A program made the position numbers and the translations under genes. Below, one piece after another: positions 36,321 to 48,202 of a stretch of 64,000 nt of DNA (position 1 is the stretch's first letter; each line of letters begins with the position of its first letter). The notes beneath the pieces are model-generated. The model had not been told where the DNA came from. It searched no databases and saw only the letters and a list, made by a program, of their open reading frames with translations. Source of the stretch: Chitinivorax tropicus. GTDB lineage: Bacteria; Pseudomonadota; Gammaproteobacteria; Burkholderiales; SCOH01. Location: the NCBI RefSeq assembly GCF_014202905.1, contig NZ_JACHHY010000019.1, forward strand, positions 1-64,000, given 5' to 3'.

Positions 36321-37751
36321 TCAACGCGCCGCAGAGAGCGCCGCCCACTGGATCAATTTGTCCAACGCCTCACCGGTTGCCATGGCGTGGGGGTGGTTGA
36401 CCAGACCGACCACCACCACTGCACCATTGCGGGTATGCACCACCCCTGCCACGGCTTTCACGTTGCTCAAGGTGCCCGTCTTGACATGCGCCTGTCCCAG
36501 CACCGGCGTGTCATGCAAACGACTCTTCATGGTGCCGTCTATCCCGGCAATGGGTAAGGAGGCGATCAACTCAGGCCCGATCGGGCTATTGACAGCCTGC
36601 TCCAGAATCATCCCCAGTTGGCGGGCGGATATGCGCGCCTGACGAGACAGCCCGGAGCCATTGTCCAGTATCAGATTGTCAGTCGGAATATGCTGCAGCG
36701 CCAGGAAATCCAATATGCGCGCCCTGGCTTGTGGCAACAATTGCTCGACCGGCTGGAACTCGCCGCCCAGCGCCAGAAACACCATGCGGGCCTGCGTGTT
36801 ATTGCTGAATTTGTTGATATCGCGGACGATGTCCGACAAAGGTGGCGAATCATAACGGGCCAGCAAGGTGCTGCCTGGGAAGGCTGTCAGCTGCCCATCG
36901 CGCAGCTGACCAGTCCATTGCCCGCCCAGATCACGCCACATGCCCCGCAACAACTCGCTCAAATAGGCGGTAGGGGGCAGCGGGCTCAGATACAGCTCCT
37001 GCTCACCACAGCCAGCTGGAAACAAACCACTGAGCTTCAGCCCCGATGTCGGCACGGACTCGACGGACAGCTGGTCACGCCAATTGGCACAGTCTCCCGC
37101 CCCGATCATGAGGTCGGTATCCAGCTTCAGGTTTGACAGCGCCGGGTCCATGGTGATGGCGACCTTGCCCGCATCTTCGCGCAACCGGAACCGGATGGCC
37201 TGGAAATTGGCGAGGAAAGCGTCGGGCAACACGTTATAGGGGCGATAACCCGCGCCATCAAATGCGTTGGGGTCGGTAGGTGTTTCAGCCCAATATCGCC
37301 GGTCGAGGACGATGTCGCCACGAATGTCCTTGACACCACGTGCTTGCAGGTCGCGCAACATGAGCCAGATGCGCTCGATGGTCCACCTGGGATCGCCCCC
37401 GCCACGCAAGATCAGGTTGCCCTGCAAGATGCCCTGCTGCAAGGAGCCGTTCACATAGGCTTCCGTCCCCCATGTGTAGGCCGGCCCCAACAATGACAGG
37501 CCCGCATATGTGGTGACCACTTTCATGGTCGAAGCAGGGCCCATCGCCGCATCGGCCCGATACATCAGCGATGGCTTGCGGTTATTCACCGGCTTGACAT
37601 ACAAGGCAACGTCGCTCATCGGCACCTTGGCCTGAGCGAATGCGGTTACAATTTCGGCAGGTACGCCAACTGCCTGCGCAGCATTGACAGACAGTGCCAG
37701 CACACCCAGCACCAATGAACGTGTAGAAAAACGGCGAATGACAGACAGCAT
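36321..37751 (-). CDS. dacB: D-alanyl-D-alanine carboxypeptidase/endopeptidase (PBP4)
   Basis: A 476-residue periplasmic penicillin-binding protein of the S13 family that trims and cleaves peptide cross-links. A signal peptide (about residues 1-27) precedes the SxxK motif in GPASTMKVVTTYAGL (Ser about 77), the SxN motif in KFSNNTQARM and the KTG motif in AHVKTGTLSNVKAVAGV. Length and motif spacing are standard. It is the last minus-strand gene before the ODP terminator and is separated from the doxX gene by 68 bp. Confidence 0.94.
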   Translation of the reverse strand: MLSVIRRFSTRSLVLGVLALSVNAAQAVGVPAEIVTAFAQAKVPMSDVALYVKPVNNRKPSLMYRADAAMGPASTMKVVTTYAGLSLLGPAYTWGTEAYVNGSLQQGILQGNLILRGGGDPRWTIERIWLMLRDLQARGVKDIRGDIVLDRRYWAETPTDPNAFDGAGYRPYNVLPDAFLANFQAIRFRLREDAGKVAITMDPALSNLKLDTDLMIGAGDCANWRDQLSVESVPTSGLKLSGLFPAGCGEQELYLSPLPPTAYLSELLRGMWRDLGGQWTGQLRDGQLTAFPGSTLLARYDSPPLSDIVRDINKFSNNTQARMVFLALGGEFQPVEQLLPQARARILDFLALQHIPTDNLILDNGSGLSRQARISARQLGMILEQAVNSPIGPELIASLPIAGIDGTMKSRLHDTPVLGQAHVKTGTLSNVKAVAGVVHTRNGAVVVVGLVNHPHAMATGEALDKLIQWAALSAAR

Positions 37752-37819
37752 GCGATGATCCAGCGCTCAGTAGATGAGCTTTTCAATGTACCCCGATCCA
37801 CCCTGCCATCTCAAGCATG

Positions 37820-38314
37820 TCAATCTGCCCTAGGCCCCGCCCAGCGGCGTTTCAGCCAGGCATCGATGGAGAGCTTGCCAGGTCCGAATGCCATCACGAC
37901 CAGTATCAACGCGCCCCATAGCCAGTGATGCAGCCGGGTTGCTTCATTCAAGGCATCGTAATAGGAGAGCAATGCCACGGCATTCAGAATGGTCAAGCCT
38001 ACCGCGCCGAATCGGCCAGCCAGCCCCAACACCAACAAGACCGGCAGCGCCAATTCACCACCTGTCCCCAATGCTGCCGCGACTTGCGGTGGCAAAAGAG
38101 GGACTTTGTACTCTTCCTCGAACAGAAGTACGGTGGTTTCCCAGCTATCGATCTTGGTCAAACCCGAGCTGAAAAAGACATTGGCGATATACAGGCGAAT
38201 CCCCAATAAGACCGCTGGTTGACCCAAACGGTCGATCTGAGCGATCAGACACCGCCCCCAGTTTAAAAGTTTCCCCAGCCAACTCATCTGCTGGGTTTGC
38301 ATTGTCGTTTCCAT
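37820..38314 (-). CDS. DoxX family membrane protein (bufferin operon)
   Basis: A 164-residue protein with four hydrophobic helices and the DoxX pattern (LLGIRLYIANVFFSSGLTKI; PLLPPQVAAALGTGGELALP; ALILVVMAFGPGKLSIDAWL). DoxX-type genes are often the fourth gene of bufferin/HvfABCD operons. It lies 107 bp after the bufC-like gene, and AAAGGAAA precedes its ATG. Its role in peptide maturation or metal handling is not established. Confidence 0.85.
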   Translation of the reverse strand: METTMQTQQMSWLGKLLNWGRCLIAQIDRLGQPAVLLGIRLYIANVFFSSGLTKIDSWETTVLLFEEEYKVPLLPPQVAAALGTGGELALPVLLVLGLAGRFGAVGLTILNAVALLSYYDALNEATRLHHWLWGALILVVMAFGPGKLSIDAWLKRRWAGPRAD

Positions 38315-38421
38315 GTATTTCCTTTCAAGATTCCTGACGACATGGCCAGACAGGGCGCTTGATCCAATGCATCAACAGCGCGGGCCTTACCCTGTCATTT
38401 CAGATGAAAACCCAGGCTGGA

Positions 38422-39171
38422 TCAGCCAGGCAGATTGAGTGACGTTACCAATTCGTCGGCAACCAACTGCATCAACAATGAACCAAGCACAAAAGACTGA
38501 TCATGCTGCAAGGCCGCGCTCAGCGAGGCACCCAGCGATTCACCAGTCATCAGCCCCGTACAAAAAACGCGCTCCGCACCACTGATGGCCCGCACCTTGA
38601 CCTGATTGGCGGTACGATAGACCAATGCCGTCTCCTCCATGGCTTGTTCCAGATCGGGCCAAGGCCCCCCGTGATGCGCCTGGAAAATGGCCACGACTGG
38701 AAAGGCCGCATGCAACATGGCCGCTGCAGGATGGATGGTCGCCACCAGCTCTCCATGCTGTTCCATGGGTACCGAGGCCAATGTCATCAAGTCGATCGGA
38801 CTGGCATCCGGCGCAAAAAAGGCACGCCGCATGGCCCAATCCAGTGCCGCCACATCAGGTAGATACGGCAATACACTGGCCGGCTCGAATTGCCGGAGGA
38901 ACGCACTGAACACATCTCCATAGTGATGGATGTTTCCAGAGTGCGAAGCCATGCACTTGGCATACCCTCTCGCCAGACCTTCGAAAAAAGCTTCACCTAC
39001 AATGGCTTTGACAGTCGGAAAGGCATCGCTCAATGCGTCAATACGGTTGAAAAGCCGGTTGTTGGCATAGGCGGAAAGCCCGTTCAGATAGCGTCCCCAC
39101 TCCGATTCGACCACCGTGCCGTGGATCACGGCATCGGCAAACCGCCCTTGCGCCGATAGCAATGGATTCAT
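38422..39171 (-). CDS. bufC: HvfC/BufC family RiPP maturation partner (DUF2063)
   Basis: A 249-residue protein of the DUF2063 type: an N-terminal domain starting LLSAQGRFADAVIHG and containing GLSAYANNRLFNRIDALSDA and FPTVKAIVGEAFFEGLA, then a C-terminal winged part. Such proteins bind the precursor leader and deliver it to the MNIO enzyme. It overlaps bufB by 4 bp (ATGA), the normal arrangement. Confidence 0.88.
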   Translation of the reverse strand: MNPLLSAQGRFADAVIHGTVVESEWGRYLNGLSAYANNRLFNRIDALSDAFPTVKAIVGEAFFEGLARGYAKCMASHSGNIHHYGDVFSAFLRQFEPASVLPYLPDVAALDWAMRRAFFAPDASPIDLMTLASVPMEQHGELVATIHPAAAMLHAAFPVVAIFQAHHGGPWPDLEQAMEETALVYRTANQVKVRAISGAERVFCTGLMTGESLGASLSAALQHDQSFVLGSLLMQLVADELVTSLNLPG

Positions 39172-40019
39172 CTGCCCTCCTGCTGTATTGTCTGGTGAGA
39201 CGCCAATAACGTGGCAGCACGCCCGGACTCCTGCAACAGGCTTTCCAGCGCTGGTAATGACGTATCACGTTCCAGCAAGGTTGGCACGGGGCCAAATCGC
39301 TGGTATGCATAATCCAACAGCGCCCATACCGGCTCGCAGACCGGTGCACCATGGGTGTCGATCAACAAGCCATCATCACGCGTTTCGAAACCGGCGATAT
39401 GGATCTCCGCCACAGCCTCCACTGGCAATGCATCAATGGCCGCCTTGGCATCCCGCCCCAGGTTGCGTTCGTTGACATAGAGATTATTGATGTCCACCAG
39501 CAGACCGCAGCCGGTCCGACGGGCCAACTCGGCCAGAAATTCACCCTCGGGTATCACATCCTCTGGGAAAGCAACATAACTGGACAGATTCTCGACCAGC
39601 AATGGCCGCCCCAGCGCATGCTGCACCTGTCCGACCCGCTCGATCATATGCGCCAGCGCCGCCTCACTGTATGGCAGTGGCAGCAGGTCATTGAAGTAGT
39701 CGTTTTGCCAGGCATTCCAACACAGATGCTCAGAAATGGCGGCAGGCTCGACCCTGTCGATCAACTGCTTCCATTCGCTCAAATGGGCCTGACGTAACGG
39801 CTCGGCATTCCCCAAGCCAAGGCCGACCCCATGCAGACTGATCGGCCAGTCAGCCCGGATGCGATCCAGCGCGGCGAGATTGGCCCCGCCACCAAAGAAA
39901 TTTTCGGCATGAACCTCCCACCAGGCAACATCTGGGCGGGTATCCAGCACTTTCTGGATATGTGGCATGCGCAGACCGATACCTGCGGCCACGGGTAACT
40001 GATGTAATTGATTCGGCAT
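39168..40019 (-). CDS. bufB: MNIO family bufferin maturase (DUF692)
   Basis: A 283-residue TIM-barrel enzyme of the multinuclear non-heme iron oxidase family, which converts precursor cysteines to heterocycles (thiooxazoles in characterised bufferins). Metal-ligand candidates are seen in WWEVHAENFF, SEHLCWNAWQ, DINNLYVNERN, EIHIAGFE and DTHGAPV. GGGGGAAG sits ahead of the ATG at 40019; the longer frame to 40070 is not needed. It follows the precursor gene after a 276-bp spacer containing inverted repeats. Confidence 0.92.
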   Translation of the reverse strand: MPNQLHQLPVAAGIGLRMPHIQKVLDTRPDVAWWEVHAENFFGGGANLAALDRIRADWPISLHGVGLGLGNAEPLRQAHLSEWKQLIDRVEPAAISEHLCWNAWQNDYFNDLLPLPYSEAALAHMIERVGQVQHALGRPLLVENLSSYVAFPEDVIPEGEFLAELARRTGCGLLVDINNLYVNERNLGRDAKAAIDALPVEAVAEIHIAGFETRDDGLLIDTHGAPVCEPVWALLDYAYQRFGPVPTLLERDTSLPALESLLQESGRAATLLASHQTIQQEGR

Positions 40020-40257
40020 GCTTCCCCCGAGTGGACGCCCAATCTGCCAGGCCCCTGGTGGGCGGCTCACCGCCTGGATCTGGCATCATTGGTGCATCCT
40101 CGGTTTCATCGACATCGCTTCAGACCATATTGAGCCAGTTTCAGGGCACCGCCAAGCATGGCATGCTATTGACATAAAAGCAGGTTGAAAGATGCAATAC
40201 CCTGAAAATCGACTCAATATGCGTCATGGAACCAAGCCAACAAAACCCGGCGCCTGG

Positions 40258-40285
40258 GTACGGCTGACCGTCAGTCACACCGTAC
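40258..40285. repeat. Inverted repeat between bufA and bufB
   Basis: Outer arms GTACGG/CCGTAC enclose a second short palindrome, CTGAC-C-GTCAG. The structure starts 11 bases after the bufA stop. There is no T-run, so it could be a partial attenuator or an RNA-stabilising hairpin that lets the precursor be made in excess over the enzymes. Confidence 0.4.
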
Positions 40286-40295
40286 TCAAGCCAGT

Positions 40296-40556
40296 TTACT
40301 TTTTGTCAGCCGGCTTCAAGCTGCCACCCATTTTTTCGCAGGTGCCCTTAGGCACGTATTTCCACTCATTGGGGTCTTTGTCTGCCTTGGATTGCCCAGC
40401 GCATGAGTGACCGCCACTGGCCGATGCGCAGTCGTTCTTACCGGCTGCCGCCACGCCAAAGCACTTTTCCTTTTCAGCTGCCATGGCCTGACCGGCCACG
40501 CTCACTGTCAACAGACCTGCCAATGCGGTGCTGATCATGATTTGTTTCTTATCCAT
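40296..40556 (-). CDS. bufA: BufA1-type bufferin precursor (DUF2282)
   Basis: An 86-residue exported precursor. A signal peptide ends QAMA at residue 26. The core has four cysteines, C32, C43, C52 and C73, in [25 protein letters not shown] and [15 protein letters not shown]. This is the DUF2282 bufferin pattern. In characterised bufferins the central cysteines are modified by BufB/BufC and the peptide binds copper in the periplasm. The ATG at 40556 has better spacing to AAAGGA than the adjacent ATG at 40559. Confidence 0.92.
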   Translation of the reverse strand: MDKKQIMISTALAGLLTVSVAGQAMAAEKEKCFGVAAAGKNDCASASGGHSCAGQSKADKDPNEWKYVPKGTCEKMGGSLKPADKK

Positions 40557-40963
40557 CATTTTTCCTTTCAAGGGGTTAAGGTATTTGATCATTTGGTGGC
40601 GAATCGCGTCTGCCACCATGCAAACAGCCTATTCGCAGACTATCCGCTGCATTGGTCGCAGCAGAGTCGAATTTGTTTCACTGCCCGCCCAAAAATCTTT
40701 TTTTACTTCATCCATCCTGATCAGAAAAAGGCGCCTCCGAAATGACTATAGCATCTGCCCGGTCATCATGTTTTCTGATTTGCAACATCAACTTGACCAT
40801 TGCCAAGGCGGAAAAGCCTTGATCCATCAGGCATTGACGATCACGAATCGTCATTATCGATTTCCCCAATCAGAATTTGCGATTAGACCCGTGTTTTTTG
40901 CCAGGAGTAGATTACCTCTCACATCCAAGGCTATGGATGACCACGATAAGATGGAGGATGACC
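40557..40963. other. Divergent region between bufA and the DUF485-actP genes
   Basis: This 407-bp spacer must hold promoters for both operons. It contains TGGTGGC/GCCACCA arms at 40594-40618, in what may be the bufA leader, and a TGACGAT/ATCGTCA repeat at 40835-40853. I could not identify a copper-regulator or ECF-type promoter with confidence. No gene is supported here. Confidence 0.45.
40835..40853. promoter_or_regulatory. Inverted repeat upstream of the acetate-uptake operon
   Basis: TGACGAT and ATCGTCA are perfect 7-bp arms around five bases, 110 bp before the DUF485 start. It resembles a dimeric-regulator operator; the regulator is not known. Confidence 0.35.
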
Positions 40964-41272
40964 ATGAACGACGAGTTGTTGAAACGTGTGCTGGAGCATC
41001 AGCATTTTGACGAGCTGGTCAGAAAGAAGACCCGCTTTGGTTGGGCGCTCTCTATGGTGATGCTGGCGATCTACTTCGGCTTCATCCTGCTGGTGGCATT
41101 CGCCCCCGGCATTCTGGGATCGACGATATCGGGTGGGGTGATGACCCTGGGCATTCCGCTGGGGGTGATGGTGATTCTGTCGGCCTTTGTACTCACAGGC
41201 ATCTATGTTCGTCGCGCCAATCGTGAGTTTGACGTATTGAATGCAAATATTGTCAAAGAGGTTCAATCATGA
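40964..41272 (+). CDS. DUF485 domain membrane protein
   Basis: A 102-residue protein with two hydrophobic helices (about residues 29-51 and 59-83) and the DUF485 pattern: [20 protein letters not shown] at the start and [14 protein letters not shown] after the second helix. It regularly precedes actP (E. coli yjcH). GGAGG precedes the ATG at 40964, and its stop overlaps the actP ATG, so the two are coupled. Confidence 0.92.
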   Translation: MNDELLKRVLEHQHFDELVRKKTRFGWALSMVMLAIYFGFILLVAFAPGILGSTISGGVMTLGIPLGVMVILSAFVLTGIYVRRANREFDVLNANIVKEVQS

Positions 41273-42933
41273 ATCGCATCATACAAATGGGCTTGGTTAC
41301 CAGTCTGGGAGCCATCTCTAGCCTATGCATGGCAGGTGAGGCGCTGACTGGTGAGGTCAAACGCCAACCGCTCAACTGGCACGCCATCATCATGTTTCTG
41401 GCATTCGTCGCCTTCACGCTGGGCATCACCTGGTGGGCGGCGCAACGCACCAAGTCCGCCAAGGACTTCTACACAGCAGGCGGTTCGATCACCGGCTTTC
41501 AAAATGGCTTGGCCATCGCGGGTGATTACATGAGCGCCGCTTCGTTTCTCGGTATTTCCGCCATGGTGTTCGAGAAAGGCTACGATGGGTTGATCTACTC
41601 CATCGGCTTTCTGGTGGGCTGGCCGATCATTCTGTTCCTGGTTGCGGAACGGCTGCGCAATCTGGGCAAATATACGTTTGCCGATGTGGCCAGCTATCGC
41701 CTGCAACAAACGCCAGTCCGCATGCTGGCAGCCACCGGCACGCTGGTGGTGGTGGCGCTCTATCTGATTGCACAGATGGTGGGGGCCGGTAAGTTGATCC
41801 AGCTGCTGTTCGGCATGAATTACACATCTGCCGTCGTGCTGGTCGGCATTCTGATGGTGCTGTATGTGATGTTCGGCGGCATGCTGGCCACCACCTGGGT
41901 GCAGATCATCAAAGCTGTCATCTTGTTATCTGGTGCGACTTTCATGGCATTCATGGTGATGTCGCAGGTAGGGTTCAGCCCGGAAAAGATGTTTGCCACT
42001 GCGGTGGATGTGCACGATAAGAAGGCAGCCATCATGTCTCCGGGTCAGTTGGTTTCCAATCCGATTGACGCAGTCAGCCTGGGCTTGGCCTTGATGTTCG
42101 GCACAGCAGGCCTACCCCACATCCTGATGCGTTTCTTCACGGTGAAAGACGCCAAGGAGGCACGTAAATCGGTGTTCTTTGCCACAGGATTCATCGGCTA
42201 TTTCTACATTCTGACCTTCATCATCGGCTTCGGCGCAATCATGCTGGTCTCCACCAACCCGGAATTCAAGGATGCAGCAGGCAAGCTGATCGGCGGCAAC
42301 AACATGGCGGCGATCCATCTGGCCAAAGCCGTAGGCGGCGACTTGTTCCTCGGGTTCATCTCCGCTGTGGCCTTTGCCACCATCCTGGCTGTGGTCGCGG
42401 GCCTGACCCTCTCTGGCGCCTCTGCCGTTTCACACGATCTGTATGCCAACGTATTCGCCAAAGGCCAGCACGACGAGGCAAAAGAGTTACGTGTATCGAA
42501 GTACGCCACGCTGGTATTGGGTGCATTGGCGATCGTGCTGGGCATCGCATTTGAAAAGCAGAACATCGCCTTCATGGTTGGGCTGGCGTTTTCCATCGCA
42601 GCGTCCAGCAATTTCCCGGTGTTGTTCCTGAGCATGTTCTGGAAAGGGCTGACCACCCGTGGCGCAGTGGTAGGGGGGTTCATCGGTCTGAGCTCTGCAG
42701 TGCTGCTGATTGTGCTGGGGCCGACAGTTTGGGTGGATGTACTGAAAAACCCTGCGGCGATCTTCCCTTATAAAAACCCGGCCATCTTCTCGATGACGCT
42801 GGCGTTTGTCACAACCTGGTTGGTTTCCATCATGGATCGCAGTCAACAGGCACAACGGGAGCAAAGTGCTTTCCTGCCGCAGTTTGTGCGGTCGATGACA
42901 GGTATCGGCGCGGAAGCGGCTTCCCGTCATTGA
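41269..42933 (+). CDS. actP: Cation/acetate symporter ActP
   Basis: A 554-residue transporter of the sodium:solute symporter family with about 13-14 hydrophobic helices after an N-terminal signal-like segment. [20 protein letters not shown] (near residue 67), [15 protein letters not shown] and [19 protein letters not shown] are typical of ActP. It imports acetate and other short monocarboxylates with a cation. Its place between DUF485 and acs supports acetate rather than proline. Confidence 0.94.
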   Translation: MNRIIQMGLVTSLGAISSLCMAGEALTGEVKRQPLNWHAIIMFLAFVAFTLGITWWAAQRTKSAKDFYTAGGSITGFQNGLAIAGDYMSAASFLGISAMVFEKGYDGLIYSIGFLVGWPIILFLVAERLRNLGKYTFADVASYRLQQTPVRMLAATGTLVVVALYLIAQMVGAGKLIQLLFGMNYTSAVVLVGILMVLYVMFGGMLATTWVQIIKAVILLSGATFMAFMVMSQVGFSPEKMFATAVDVHDKKAAIMSPGQLVSNPIDAVSLGLALMFGTAGLPHILMRFFTVKDAKEARKSVFFATGFIGYFYILTFIIGFGAIMLVSTNPEFKDAAGKLIGGNNMAAIHLAKAVGGDLFLGFISAVAFATILAVVAGLTLSGASAVSHDLYANVFAKGQHDEAKELRVSKYATLVLGALAIVLGIAFEKQNIAFMVGLAFSIAASSNFPVLFLSMFWKGLTTRGAVVGGFIGLSSAVLLIVLGPTVWVDVLKNPAAIFPYKNPAIFSMTLAFVTTWLVSIMDRSQQAQREQSAFLPQFVRSMTGIGAEAASRH

Positions 42934-43135
42934 CAACCCTTGGGGATTGCCCCCTGCGCGTTGTGACGGGATGCCAATGTCGATGCACTCGGATCTCGCG
43001 CAGGGAACTCCTCAGGAAAGACGTACCGAATACACGACTGCACAGCAAGTCGGTCGAGCCAGATCATCAGCTGTCGTTGGGCCACGTCGGTGCCCATACA
43101 TCAATACATGCAATCTATCGGGAAAGGAACCCAGT

Positions 43136-45106
<1,971 letters not shown>

Positions 45107-45135
45107 TCTTCTCTGGTTCATTGCTGGCGTGGTTG

Positions 45136-45164
45136 ACGCGTGCCCACTGGGCACGCGTTTTTTT
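45136..45164 (+). terminator. Rho-independent terminator after acs
   Basis: ACGCGTGCCC/GGGCACGCGT, a perfect 10-bp stem with a three-base loop, runs straight into seven T residues. Confidence 0.93.
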
Positions 45165-45221
45165 CACAGACACACCCCTGGTGCCGAGAGGCGGCCCAGT
45201 CGCCGCCTCTGGATGCCTCAT

Positions 45222-47600
45222 TCAACGGGTGAGGTTCACCACCGATTGGGTCAAAGGCCCATCTGAAACCGACAACTCCCAACTGCCGCCTGCTGGCAAT
45301 GCCGCAGTGGAAATTGTGACCGATCCCGATGCCTGCCCCAGCACCAACGCCGTCCGTTTACCATCCGTGGCAACATGCACCACACTCAACTGCTGACCGG
45401 CAGGCCAGCCGAATGTCGCGCGCCCATTCCTCTCGGCCACCACCGGGCGGGTGCTCGCTGCCGCCTGGGTGCCCGCGGTCGCCCAGCGCTTGAGCACATT
45501 GCCGTTGTAATACACTTCCAGCGATTTGAGTCGGGTCGTGGCTTGTAATTTAAAGTTCAGAAAATCCATTGACGCATCATGATCCAGCTTCAGATGGCGG
45601 GGTTTGACCCACCAGCTGTTGCCGGACTGATCTTCAACGCGACACCAATAGCCGGCATTGTCCAGATTACGCATGGCGCTGTCGGGCACACTTGGCGGCA
45701 AGTCTGCTGCCGGCGACACCCCCACCACGGAATTCAGCTGGAATCGGCCTGCCAGCCTTTGTACACTGAGGTTGTAGTGCACAGCGGAAACCGTTGCCGA
45801 CTGCTCGGTGCGCACGCTGGCCTGCACCATGGCCCCTGGTTTGATCAGCCCATTCAATTCGCCATATCTCCGCATATTGTCGCTGGTGAAATCCGAGATC
45901 CATTTGGGGTAGCTGTAGGACATCACGTCCTTATAGGTTGCCGCAGGATAGCGGTGTTTGAAAACCCCTTGGAAAAGGTTGACCCCAGCGTATTTGCCCA
46001 TCTGGGCAGGTGTGCCATCCGATGCGAGATAGGGGTAGGTATTCTTTACGGTATCGAAGGTATGGAACCGGCCAAAGTTATGACCAATCTCATGTGCCAC
46101 CAGGTCAGCTGCATACTCGGAATTCGCATGACCGAAATCTGCATCCTTGACAGAGTCATCACTCCAATCCGCCGCGCCAACCGATGCATTGCCACCCACA
46201 ATGCCCAGCCCTTTGTTTGTCCAATCAGGCGATACGCCAAAATAGAACTCATAACCCGCAGCATTTTCAGCTTGGTGCAGTTGCTTCAAGGCATCCAGAT
46301 CATCATTGTCATTTGGTAGGGCAGGATAATTGGTGATCATCGGCGCATGGCTGACCACCTGTACCTCAGACACCGGATACATGGTTGTCAATACGTCTTG
46401 GATCATGGTCAGGCTTTTGAGCGGCGCCGGGGTGCCTAACACCCCACGCTGCATCGGCACCAGATGTACCTTCATGCGGGTGCTACGCCCCATCAGTGGT
46501 TGGACGCTGCCGATCGTGGCACTGCCCGTAGATGGGTCGATTGCTGTGACGCGCAAGGTTTTAAAGCTGCCAACATGAGCCTTGGGAACAACCGCCCAGT
46601 AGTTGTCCGTTACGTCATCCAGCGCACCCGTCGTGAAAGGGTAGTTTGCATTACCCGACATGGGCAGATTGAACAACACATTGCCCTTTGCATCCAACCC
46701 CTCAAGGAAGACCGTTGCCAGCAATGATAGTGACGCATTGATCGTACTAACCCGTGCAATCACCATCACCGGCTTATTGGGCACCAAGGTCAAAAAGCTG
46801 CTATCCGATTGCATGATACTGGTCTGACCCAATGCCAGACTGACATTCAAATTACTGGGAGTCGGCACATCCAAGGTGACAGTTGGCCCATTGAAGACAC
46901 TTCCCCCTTTGGTGACGAATTGCAACACCGCAGTGCCGCCCACTGCGGTCAAAATGGTGACAGACAGGTGATTGTCATCGGCGATCGTCGGAATATAAGA
47001 CAACCCATTGACACGTATCGACGTAACCGATGTCAAGCACTGCCCTGTCAGATACGTCACCACATTGGCCAGGATCTTGTTGCCAGCGGGGGCGTTTAGC
47101 GAGACCGGGCACCAAGTGAAGTTCACATTCCCCCCCGCACCGCCCGCCAGCACCACCCGACTACCATCATTCAGGATTGCCGTTACCGTCGCTGGCGAGC
47201 CAGCTGCAATGGGCAGACTGGGCATGATGAAGCGTAACGATACCGCACCCGTCATATCGACCAGCTTATCAAAGCTGACATTGACGTCAGCAACGGTCAT
47301 TTGAAACACACGATCCAACGCAACACCGGTAAAGGTCACCGTTTCGCCAGCCTGCGGTGCGATCAATGAGCTACCCGTCACAACTGGTGTTGGTGTTGGT
47401 GTTGGTGTTGGTGTCGGTGTCGGTGTTGGTGTCGGTGTCGGAGTCGGTGTCGGTGTCGGTGTTGGAGTCGGTGTCGGTGTTGGAGTCGGCGTTGGCGTCG
47501 TACCTGAGCCCCCTCCCCCGCCACCACAAGAAACCAGCGCCAATGTCATTGATACAGCTCCCGCAATCATTCGCACGCGGAATGAATGTACATAATCCAT
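45222..47600 (-). CDS. Secreted lipoprotein metzincin-type metalloprotease with Thr-Pro linker
   Basis: A 792-residue exported protein. The lipobox LVSC puts the lipidated cysteine at C25, followed by Gly-rich residues and about 20 consecutive Thr-Pro dipeptides, then Ig/IPT-like domains. The catalytic motif [11 protein letters not shown] occupies H503-H513 and fits HExxHxxGxxH metzincins; the long zinc-protease region resembles M66/M12-type secreted proteases. The C-terminal about 150 residues are a beta-rich accessory domain. GGAGG precedes the ATG at 47600. No maturation or substrate gene is adjacent; other secreted proteases lie just beyond on the opposite strand. Confidence 0.78.
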   Translation of the reverse strand: MDYVHSFRVRMIAGAVSMTLALVSCGGGGGGSGTTPTPTPTPTPTPTPTPTPTPTPTPTPTPTPTPTPTPTPVVTGSSLIAPQAGETVTFTGVALDRVFQMTVADVNVSFDKLVDMTGAVSLRFIMPSLPIAAGSPATVTAILNDGSRVVLAGGAGGNVNFTWCPVSLNAPAGNKILANVVTYLTGQCLTSVTSIRVNGLSYIPTIADDNHLSVTILTAVGGTAVLQFVTKGGSVFNGPTVTLDVPTPSNLNVSLALGQTSIMQSDSSFLTLVPNKPVMVIARVSTINASLSLLATVFLEGLDAKGNVLFNLPMSGNANYPFTTGALDDVTDNYWAVVPKAHVGSFKTLRVTAIDPSTGSATIGSVQPLMGRSTRMKVHLVPMQRGVLGTPAPLKSLTMIQDVLTTMYPVSEVQVVSHAPMITNYPALPNDNDDLDALKQLHQAENAAGYEFYFGVSPDWTNKGLGIVGGNASVGAADWSDDSVKDADFGHANSEYAADLVAHEIGHNFGRFHTFDTVKNTYPYLASDGTPAQMGKYAGVNLFQGVFKHRYPAATYKDVMSYSYPKWISDFTSDNMRRYGELNGLIKPGAMVQASVRTEQSATVSAVHYNLSVQRLAGRFQLNSVVGVSPAADLPPSVPDSAMRNLDNAGYWCRVEDQSGNSWWVKPRHLKLDHDASMDFLNFKLQATTRLKSLEVYYNGNVLKRWATAGTQAAASTRPVVAERNGRATFGWPAGQQLSVVHVATDGKRTALVLGQASGSVTISTAALPAGGSWELSVSDGPLTQSVVNLTR
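47384..47499. repeat. Hexanucleotide tandem repeat encoding a Thr-Pro linker
   Basis: About 19-20 copies of GGTGTN-type hexamers (read on the plus strand), with variation only in third positions. Because the unit is six bases, copy-number change would lengthen or shorten the (TP)n linker without breaking the frame. Confidence 0.85.
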
Positions 47601-48202
47601 CTTTACCTCCTCTGCAATCCCGCTCGGCCACTCACGGATATGGCCAGTCATATGGCGCGTATGGTATCTGGTCTTGCCACGAATTCCATACGATATCGAA
47701 GATGAAATGGCGGCAGCCTAACCTAATATGCAGAATAGTCGATAAATATGGATTTGAGAGAAACAACACATTGTTTAGTACAACAGACCAATAACGCGGA
47801 CAGTCACCCCTAGCATCATCGTCTACCCATGGATGAACGCCCTCACCCGCTGGAAGCCACGCCACCGACTGCATTTTCATGCAAATTGGTTAAACCAGGA
47901 TGGAGCAGCATGTCAAAAGATATGGAAAAAGACATTTTGCGTCGCACCAAATTAGCGCATGCTCACATGACATCACCACGCTGCTCAACGGATTTTCTTT
48001 TTTCGCATAACAACATAACCACTCACATACTTGGTAATCAATTGCCCACTCTTGCACCAAGTTGGTGCAAAAAAATATTTATGTACACATCTGTTTACAT
48101 TTACTGTCATTAATCAAATAAATATTGTTACTATATGAAACCGCTTACAGAACACTGTTTGCTGGATTTCACACAATTACATACAAGATGCAAGGAGAGG
48201 AA
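47601..48202. other. Divergent intergenic region, AT-rich on its right side
   Basis: This 602-bp region separates the lipoprotease from the PEP-CTERM-like gene. The part after about 47990 is clearly more AT-rich than the genes around it. It contains the 19-bp palindrome at 48052. No gene is supported. Confidence 0.5.
48052..48070. promoter_or_regulatory. Perfect 19-bp palindrome, candidate operator
   Basis: TTGCACCAAGTTGGTGCAA is an uninterrupted 9-1-9 inverted repeat 133 bp upstream of the PEP-CTERM-like gene. It is followed by an A-run on the plus strand, so a weak terminator is possible, but there is no plus-strand gene ending nearby. An operator is more likely. Confidence 0.5.

Noticed and set aside
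45579-46319. 246-codon plus-strand open frame
   Set aside because: It is antisense to the lipoprotein metzincin and has no start signal or known domain.
47384-47499. CRISPR-like or phase-variable frameshift repeat
   Set aside because: The units are six bases without spacers and encode in-frame Thr-Pro, so there is neither a CRISPR structure nor a frame switch.
48061-48080. Sigma-54 promoter at the 48052 palindrome
   Set aside because: The GG at 48064 has TA, not GC, at the required distance.
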